DNA of 21,889 nt. It comes from an uncultured Caldilineales bacterium. Its GTDB lineage: Bacteria > Chloroflexota > Anaerolineae > JAAEKA01. The stretch lies in assembly GCA_937907455.1 (NCBI GenBank), contig CALESQ010000067.1, positions 1 through 21,889 of the forward strand. Direction: 5' to 3'. Position numbers and translations under genes: made by a program. Of this stretch, positions 17,269-21,889 are shown in pieces; within the stretch, counting starts at the first letter, position 1; each line of letters opens with the position of its first letter. The notes beneath the pieces were generated by a model. The model saw only the letters and a list, made by a program, of their open reading frames with translations, did no database searches and was not told the origin of the DNA.

Positions 17269-17296
17269 ATTATAGCGCAAAATTGCCGGAGCGCAA
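17269..17296 (-). promoter_or_regulatory. Promoter of tRNA-Leu
   Basis: On the - strand, TTGCGC (17296-17291), a 16-nt spacer and a perfect TATAAT (17274-17269). The predicted start is only a few nt upstream of the mature tRNA 5' end. Confidence 0.72.
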
Positions 17297-17347
17297 ATCA
17301 GCCGCTCATGTGCTGGGCCACGCGCGCCTTGCGCCTGGTTGCAGGCT

Positions 17348-17370
17348 GACTCGCCGGGAGAGGGCGAGCC
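17348..17370 (-). other. Hairpin downstream of GT-C gene
   Basis: An 8-bp stem (GGCTCGCC with GGCGAGTC on the - strand, one G-T pair) with a 7-nt loop lies about 52 nt past the GT-C stop codon. No T-run follows, so if it terminates or stabilises the operon transcript it is not a classic intrinsic terminator. Confidence 0.3.
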
Positions 17371-17421
17371 ATGCCCGAAGGCCGCGGCTGTGGCTGTTTT
17401 TTTCGGTCAGCCGCGTTCGGC

Positions 17422-19626
17422 TCAGGGCTGAAGCTGTTGCAGGAAATTCTGCGTGCGCGGGATGAACTCGCCCGTTTTGTCCAGCTCCAACGTGGTGTTG
17501 AACTCGCGGATCGCGTCCTGCGTATGGCCCTGTGCCATGTATACCTGTGCCAGCACAAAGTGAGTGCGTACTTCCTGCGTATCCAGCTCGATGGCTTTTT
17601 GATACGCCGTCACTGCTTCGTCCAGGCGTTTGCATTCAAACAGGATGTCGCCCAGCACCGTGTAGGTGCCGTTGATGGGCAGAAGCTGCGCTCCCAGGGT
17701 TTGATGCTCGACCGCGCCCTCGCAGTTGCCGAGGGCGAAGAGGGTGCGCCCCAAGCCCTGCTGGGCATCGGCAATCCTGGGATTGGCCTCCACCACCTGC
17801 TGGAAGACAGGCAGGGCTTCCTGGTAACGTTGTTCGCTGAACAACTGTTTACCCAGGCGCACTTGGTTTTGCAGGGCAGCTTGATCCACCTGCGCGGCTA
17901 CGGCAGCGCCTTGCGCGCTGCTGCCGGCTGCGCGGGCTAACTCGTCACCAATGCGCTGCACCTCGTCAGTCTGAGGCGTGGCGCTGGTGCGCTGGTAGAT
18001 CACCGCCTTGCTGCCATCAGGCAGGCCGATCTGCGCTACCTCGCGGTGGGTGGTGTAGAACACACTGTCCGGCTGTTGCAGCACGCGTGTCACCAGCGTG
18101 GCGTTTTTGTCCTCCAGCGTGCGCGGTGGGTCTTCAGCCACGCGGCCTGTTTTCACCACCACCAATTCGGCGTCCAGCAGCGTAGGCACGGGGTCGCTCC
18201 AGCGGATCAGGTTGAGATGCGGTGCATCCAGGCGGGCGTAGTAGGCCAGGGGCGGCTCGGCCATCTCGGGCACAGCCGAGACAATGCCCACGGCTACCGG
18301 CTTATCGCTGGCGACGAGACGGCTAAGGCGAGTGACGATGCCCCGATTGGGCCAGGCTTCTTGCACCGGCGGTGCCGGGTAAAGGGCAAGCCGCGAGGCC
18401 AGCTTGCCGGGCAGGGGGCTTCCCCACGATATTTGCCACCAGCTCAGCAGCGCCAGCGCCAGCAGCATCACGCTGACTGCAAGTCGGGCGCGAGGGCTGC
18501 GCAACAGGCTGAACACCGTGGCGGCCAGCATCAGCGTCAGCGCGGGATACAGCGGGGCCAGATAGGAGAAGCCTTTGCTGGCAGTAAGCGAAAGCGCCAG
18601 ATAGGGCACGGCTACCCAGGCCAGCAGGATGCCCGCCGCCGCGGGCAGTTGCCGTCGCACCAGCAGAAAGATGAAGCCGATCAGGCTGGCGAGGAAGAGC
18701 AGGTGCAGCGGCCAGGAAACGCTGGCATACAGGTTGGCCGCGTACCAGAACAAGGATTGCAGCGAGGCACTGTTTTCCACCGGCGCAAAGCTGCCCGCTT
18801 CCTGAAAACCGGTGATGTAAGCGAGCATTTGGCCGCCGTAGCGCGCATAAAAGGGCAGGTCAATCAGCAGCACCGGCAGCAAAAACAACCCCAGCCCCGG
18901 CAGGAAGCGTCGGGTGAAGCGGGTGGTGGGTGTTCCCCCGGCTTGGCGCTCTGCCAGCAGCGCACCGATGAACACACAGGCCAGCGGCCCGGCCAGGAAG
19001 ATCAGCGGAAAAAGGGGCCGCTGCATCATGCCCATACCCAACACAACGCCCGCCAGCAGCACCGGTGTGCGGCGGCGTAAAAACTCGCTGCGCAGCAGCA
19101 AATACACGCCCAGGCTGGCCGTTGCCACCACCCCCAGCTCCGGCCAGTAGATGCGCGACAGGCGGATCAGCTCCGGGTTGAGTGCTGTCAGCAGCGCAGC
19201 CAGCAGGCCGACCCCCACGCCGAACAGCCGCTTGCCGATGCCGTACACGCTGAACACGATTACGGCCAGGAAAAGCCACTGCGTCCACAGTGTGGCGGTG
19301 TCTTCGGAAATCCCCAGCAGCAGGTAGAAGGGCAGCGTGGGCAGCACCATGCCCAGCGAGGGGCGCACGGTGTTGCGCACGAAGTAGAGGTCACGCAGGT
19401 GAGCGAGCGAGGGTGCGCGCACGAAATCGAACGCCTCCACGCTGTTGACGAGATAGCGCGCGGTATCCCAAGCCGGTGTGGAGCGATCAGCCTGAAGCCA
19501 GCGGGCGTTGCCGATCAGGATCAGCAGCAGGGCTACGCTCAGCAGGATCAGCGCGCGGCGCTGCGTCAGGCTGCGCGGGCGGGATGTCATTGCGTCGGAG
19601 TTAGGCGGCGGCCAGATCGTGCGCAT
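17422..19626 (-). CDS. GT-C glycosyltransferase with C-terminal TPRs
   Basis: A 734-residue integral-membrane protein of the GT-C class (ArnT/PMT-like), which transfers sugars from polyprenyl-phosphate donors on the outer face of the membrane. A first membrane segment (about 23-43) is followed by a loop with STPAWDTARYL; Asp54 fits the family's catalytic Asp. About ten more membrane segments follow. An extracytoplasmic domain ends in GLPDGSKAVIYQRT, and then come about four TPRs (583-734). It is a paralogue of the giant protein at 7563-15032. I chose the ATG at 19626 because TGAGGA (19640-19635) stands 8 nt upstream. An in-frame ATG at 19641, 2 nt after the previous stop, would add five residues. 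An ATG at 19590 would match the short N-terminus of the paralogue. A longer frame reaching 20205 runs into the flippase gene and is not real. Its acceptor is unknown. Confidence 0.88.
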   Translation of the reverse strand: MRTIWPPPNSDAMTSRPRSLTQRRALILLSVALLLILIGNARWLQADRSTPAWDTARYLVNSVEAFDFVRAPSLAHLRDLYFVRNTVRPSLGMVLPTLPFYLLLGISEDTATLWTQWLFLAVIVFSVYGIGKRLFGVGVGLLAALLTALNPELIRLSRIYWPELGVVATASLGVYLLLRSEFLRRRTPVLLAGVVLGMGMMQRPLFPLIFLAGPLACVFIGALLAERQAGGTPTTRFTRRFLPGLGLFLLPVLLIDLPFYARYGGQMLAYITGFQEAGSFAPVENSASLQSLFWYAANLYASVSWPLHLLFLASLIGFIFLLVRRQLPAAAGILLAWVAVPYLALSLTASKGFSYLAPLYPALTLMLAATVFSLLRSPRARLAVSVMLLALALLSWWQISWGSPLPGKLASRLALYPAPPVQEAWPNRGIVTRLSRLVASDKPVAVGIVSAVPEMAEPPLAYYARLDAPHLNLIRWSDPVPTLLDAELVVVKTGRVAEDPPRTLEDKNATLVTRVLQQPDSVFYTTHREVAQIGLPDGSKAVIYQRTSATPQTDEVQRIGDELARAAGSSAQGAAVAAQVDQAALQNQVRLGKQLFSEQRYQEALPVFQQVVEANPRIADAQQGLGRTLFALGNCEGAVEHQTLGAQLLPINGTYTVLGDILFECKRLDEAVTAYQKAIELDTQEVRTHFVLAQVYMAQGHTQDAIREFNTTLELDKTGEFIPRTQNFLQQLQP

Positions 19627-19643
19627 AGCGGGTTTCCTCATTG

Positions 19644-20729
19644 TCAAACCGTCTCGGATGTTGCCGGATCGCTGCGGGTCAACTGCCTGAACTGCACGCC
19701 TTCTCGCCACAGGCAGAGCAGGCCCACCCCTACCATCACCAGATAGACCGCGGCGTGTACCATCAGCGCAAAGGTGGCGGATGGCTGGTCGGCCACCTGC
19801 CACGGCAGCAGCGCCTCGCGCGCCAGCCAGTGTACCAGGCCGACGCCGCCGGGGGTGGAGGGCAGCGCTGCGCCGAGGTTGATGAACACCAGTACCATCA
19901 ACGACGCGCTCCACGGCAGATCGAGGTGACAGGCACGCAGCACCAGCCAAATATACCCCAGCGAGGCCAGCCACGCAAGCACGGTGTACCAACCGACGCT
20001 CCACAGCAGGCGCGGCGACTGCACTGCACGCAGTCCGCCGAAGAAGGAGTGCGCCATCTGCCACAGCCGGCGCAGCACCTGGGTGAGGTTCACCCCCAGC
20101 AGACGATGATCTTGCGCCGGGTGCAGCACGCGGGTTTCGGCATGGCCCAGCCAGGTGGCGGCACGGCCACCGCGCCCGCGCGCGGCCAGCCATGACAGCA
20201 GCCACAGCGCCAGTAGTGCCGCCGCACTCACGCCGCCCAGCAGCAGCGCCGCCTGCTTGATCTCGCGCGGAATGGGCATCACCGCCAGCAGCAGCAGCGC
20301 CAGCAGGGCCAGTGCCAGCACGTCGAAGATGCGTTCCACCACCACCGTGGCAAAGAGCGCGCTTTTGGAGAGCGCCCGCTTCTCGCCCAGCAGCGTGGCG
20401 CGGATCACCTCGCCCGCGCGCAGCGGCAGCAGGGCGTTCGCCAGCGCGCCGATGCTCAGGTAGCTGAACGCATCAGCACTGGACACGCGGCCCACCGGTT
20501 GCAGCAGCACCCGCCAGCGCAGCCCGCGCACGATCTGGTCGAAGAGCGCTACCAGCATGGCCAGCCCCAGCAGGCCCCAGTCAACCGCGCGCACGGAGTG
20601 CAGCAGCTCTCGGCCGTTGACGTTGCGAAAGGTGAGCCACAGCCCGGCCACGCTGACGGTCAGGCCCAGCCAGAAGCGCAGATCGCGATACCACGGCGTG
20701 CTGCGGGCAGGAGAAGAAGAAGCGCTCAT
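19644..20729 (-). CDS. Flippase-like integral membrane protein (PF03706)
   Basis: A 361-residue multi-pass membrane protein of the LPG-synthase-TM/AglD2-like family, the membrane half of MprF and of proteins linked to lipid-carrier sugars. Family motifs are clear: RGLRWRVLL (68-76), NALLPLRAGEVIRATLLGEK (98-117), VVVERIFD (129-136), and STPGGVGLVHWL towards the C-terminus. It lacks the cytoplasmic lysyl-transfer domain of full MprF, so a flippase or lipid-handling role is more likely than aminoacylation. It sits between the GT2 and GT-C genes, which fits movement of a polyprenyl-linked sugar, though direct proof of flipping in this family is limited. AAGGGA at 20737-20742, inside the end of the GT2 gene, is 7 nt before the ATG. 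Four nt separate the two genes. Confidence 0.9.
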   Translation of the reverse strand: MSASSSPARSTPWYRDLRFWLGLTVSVAGLWLTFRNVNGRELLHSVRAVDWGLLGLAMLVALFDQIVRGLRWRVLLQPVGRVSSADAFSYLSIGALANALLPLRAGEVIRATLLGEKRALSKSALFATVVVERIFDVLALALLALLLLAVMPIPREIKQAALLLGGVSAAALLALWLLSWLAARGRGGRAATWLGHAETRVLHPAQDHRLLGVNLTQVLRRLWQMAHSFFGGLRAVQSPRLLWSVGWYTVLAWLASLGYIWLVLRACHLDLPWSASLMVLVFINLGAALPSTPGGVGLVHWLAREALLPWQVADQPSATFALMVHAAVYLVMVGVGLLCLWREGVQFRQLTRSDPATSETV

Positions 20730-20733
20730 CCGG

Positions 20734-21429
20734 TTATCCCTTCAGGCTGCGCCGCAGCGCCAGCAGTTGCTTGAAGCTGTCCACGATTGTGCGCAGGTTG
20801 TTGACTTTCGATTCGCCGCTCAGACGGGGGCGCAGGGCGGTGGGCACGCTGCGGATGCGATAGCCCGCGCGCTGCGTGCGCAGGATCAGCTCCATGACGA
20901 TGGCCCAGGCGCGGCCGGTGGAGGTGAGGGGGATGACGGCCAGCAGCGAGCGGCGAAACATCATCACCCCCTGGAAGCGGGGCAGCGCACCGAACAGCAG
21001 CCGGTAGAGCCAGCGTTCGCCTGCGGCCAACAGCTTCGCCAGCAGCGACAGGTCTGGCTGGTGCAGATAGCCCAGCACCATGTCGGCATCGGCCATCAGC
21101 GGCAAAAACTGGGCTAAAATTGTCGCGGGGAATTCGCCGTCCGCGGGGAAGAAGGTGATGTACGCTCCCTGCGCGGTGGCGAAACCGCTGCGATACACGC
21201 CACCCAGCCCCTGGTTCACGGCGTGATGCAGCACGCGCACGCCGGGCAGCTCCGCGGCCAGCACATCGGCCAGGGGGCCAGTGCCGTCGGTGCTGCCGTC
21301 GTTGATGATGACCAGCTCCCAGCTTGCGCCGAGGCTGCGCAGCGCGTCTACCAGCTCATGCACCACGGGCGACACGTTTTCGGCTTCGTTGTAGGCCATC
21401 ACCAGCACAGAGAGGGTGGGGTTAGTCAT
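20734..21429 (-). CDS. GT2 polyprenyl-phosphate sugar synthase-like enzyme
   Basis: A 231-residue GT-A-fold glycosyltransferase of family 2, closest to the soluble dolichol-phosphate-mannose-synthase type. Such enzymes move a sugar from a nucleotide donor to a polyprenyl phosphate on the cytoplasmic face. Motifs: YNE (13-15), IINDGSTDGT (41-50), and PADGEF (95-100) at the position of the usual DADLQ/DxD metal site, so the motif is atypical. GVMMFRR (154-160) and SGESKVN (204-210) are shared with DPM1-like enzymes. It has no C-terminal membrane segments. It is the first gene of the three-gene operon with the flippase-like and GT-C genes. No Shine-Dalgarno is visible; a pyrimidine-rich CCTCCTCCC precedes the ATG, so initiation may be unusual. 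The sugar is unknown. Confidence 0.9.
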   Translation of the reverse strand: MTNPTLSVLVMAYNEAENVSPVVHELVDALRSLGASWELVIINDGSTDGTGPLADVLAAELPGVRVLHHAVNQGLGGVYRSGFATAQGAYITFFPADGEFPATILAQFLPLMADADMVLGYLHQPDLSLLAKLLAAGERWLYRLLFGALPRFQGVMMFRRSLLAVIPLTSTGRAWAIVMELILRTQRAGYRIRSVPTALRPRLSGESKVNNLRTIVDSFKQLLALRRSLKG

Positions 21430-21527
21430 GGGGTGGGAGGAGGAACGAATAAAAAGTAAGGCGTAAAGCGTGAGAAGTGTTGTATGCCACGGTCATGCAA
21501 GCTGCCAGGTGGGCTGTCGGATAGCTC

Positions 21528-21533
21528 ATTATA
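21528..21533 (-). promoter_or_regulatory. Possible -10 of the GT2 operon
   Basis: A perfect TATAAT on the - strand about 98 nt upstream of the GT2 ATG. No good -35 sits at 16-18 nt, so the call is tentative. If used, it gives a leader of about 90 nt. Confidence 0.4.
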
Positions 21534-21576
21534 CTCACCTGGGCGATTCTTTAAGAGAAGTGATGTCTGTCTATTT

Positions 21577-21889
21577 CGCTGAAGCGGCTTGACGGGCGAC
21601 TTCATCGCCCCTCGGTGGGGCGCTGGCAACGCATTTGCGCCGGTGGATGAACGGCGGGGAATGAAGTTCCCCGCCTACCGGGGGCGGCGCCCGCTGAAGC
21701 GGGCTTGGCGGGTGAACGGCCGAAGCCCCGTTGACGGGGCGCTGTGGTGGAGACGGGCGACTTCATCGCCCGTCGGTGGGGCGCCGGCGACGCGTCCGCG
21801 CCGGTGGATGAACGGCGGGGAATGAAGTTCCCCGCCTACCGGGGGCGGCGCCCGCTGAAGCGGGCTTGGCGGGTGAACGGCCGAAGCCC
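21577..21889. repeat. Tandem 161-bp hairpin-rich repeat (continues past window)
   Basis: One full unit (21591-21751) is followed by 138 bp of a second (21752-21889), cut by the window edge; a partial unit (CGCTGAAGCG at 21577-21586) leads in. Comparison over 138 positions shows six differences, five of them within 21624-21636. Each unit holds several strong hairpins: ACGGGCGA-CTTCA-TCGCCCGT (21753-21773; shorter at 21594-21610), GGCGGGGAA-TGAAG-TTCCCCGCC (21653-21675, 21814-21836), GCCCGC-TGAA-GCGGGC (21689-21704, 21850-21865) and GCCCCG-TTGA-CGGGGC (21725-21740). A frame from 21589 to 21825 is open but shows only repeat translation. No gene was found in 21430-21889. Confidence 0.92.

Noticed and set aside
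17380..17420. GC-rich stem with a T7 run read on the + strand
   Set aside because: No + strand gene ends here, and on the - strand the run is A7 inside the loop of a 7-bp stem, so it does not make a terminator for the GT-C operon.
18046..19080. 344-residue + strand open frame rich in Gln, Arg and His
   Set aside because: It is antisense to the GT-C gene and has the composition expected of a shadow frame.
19627..20205. Extended 927-residue version of the GT-C gene
   Set aside because: The extra N-terminal part lies inside the PF03706 gene in another phase and is Arg/Ala/Gly-rich nonsense; ATGs at 19641 or 19626 immediately follow the upstream stop.
21589..21825. 78-residue open frame in the terminal repeat
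   Set aside because: It translates the hairpin repeat and would continue into the second copy; no ribosome site or promoter, and no protein family signature.

Overview
The window is GC-rich bacterial DNA, most likely from a filamentous Chloroflexota relative (inference). The reasons are a lipidated mono-haem cytochrome c, secreted proteins with Pro/Thr/Ala-rich linkers (one with an FLPL stretch just after its signal peptide), a secreted dockerin protein, long membrane GT-C proteins fused to TPR repeats, sigma70-like promoters, and two kinds of dispersed hairpin-rich repeat. There is no phage, transposase or CRISPR signal.

Layout. (1) 73-3650, + strand: a cytochrome c lipoprotein, then from its own promoter a 74-residue protein of unknown function followed 3 nt later by a membrane-anchored penicillin-acylase-family Ntn hydrolase. 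(2) 3674-4267: a modular repeat array with no credible gene. (3) 4275-6254: a secreted LysM/M23 peptidase (-) and a SAM-dependent methyltransferase (+, TTG start), divergently transcribed. (4) 6307-17025, - strand: a tight three-gene operon. In transcription order it encodes a secreted PHP-phosphoesterase/dockerin protein, a 2489-residue multi-pass GT-C-like membrane protein carrying some 50 or more TPRs, and a 419-residue membrane-anchored TPR protein. The genes are 1 nt apart and then overlap by 4 nt, and a well-spaced promoter lies upstream. (5) 17114-17296: tRNA-Leu(GAG) with its own promoter and intrinsic terminator. (6) 17422-21429, - strand: a second three-gene operon encoding a GT2 polyprenyl-phosphate sugar synthase-like enzyme, a PF03706-type flippase-like membrane protein, and a GT-C glycosyltransferase with C-terminal TPRs. 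(7) 21577-21889: a tandem 161-bp repeat packed with hairpins, running off the window.

How the genes fit together. The right-hand operon reads as a polyprenyl-phosphate-sugar route: the GT2 charges the lipid carrier, an integral-membrane protein may move it, and the GT-C enzyme transfers the sugar outside the membrane. The giant protein of the neighbouring operon is a paralogue of that GT-C-TPR protein: the first-loop D-x-A-R-x-L motif and the junction motif just before the TPRs match. The two operons are therefore probably related in origin and perhaps in function (surface glycosylation or assembly). The giant GT-C/TPR protein with its secreted PHP-dockerin partner is the best candidate here for an undescribed system.
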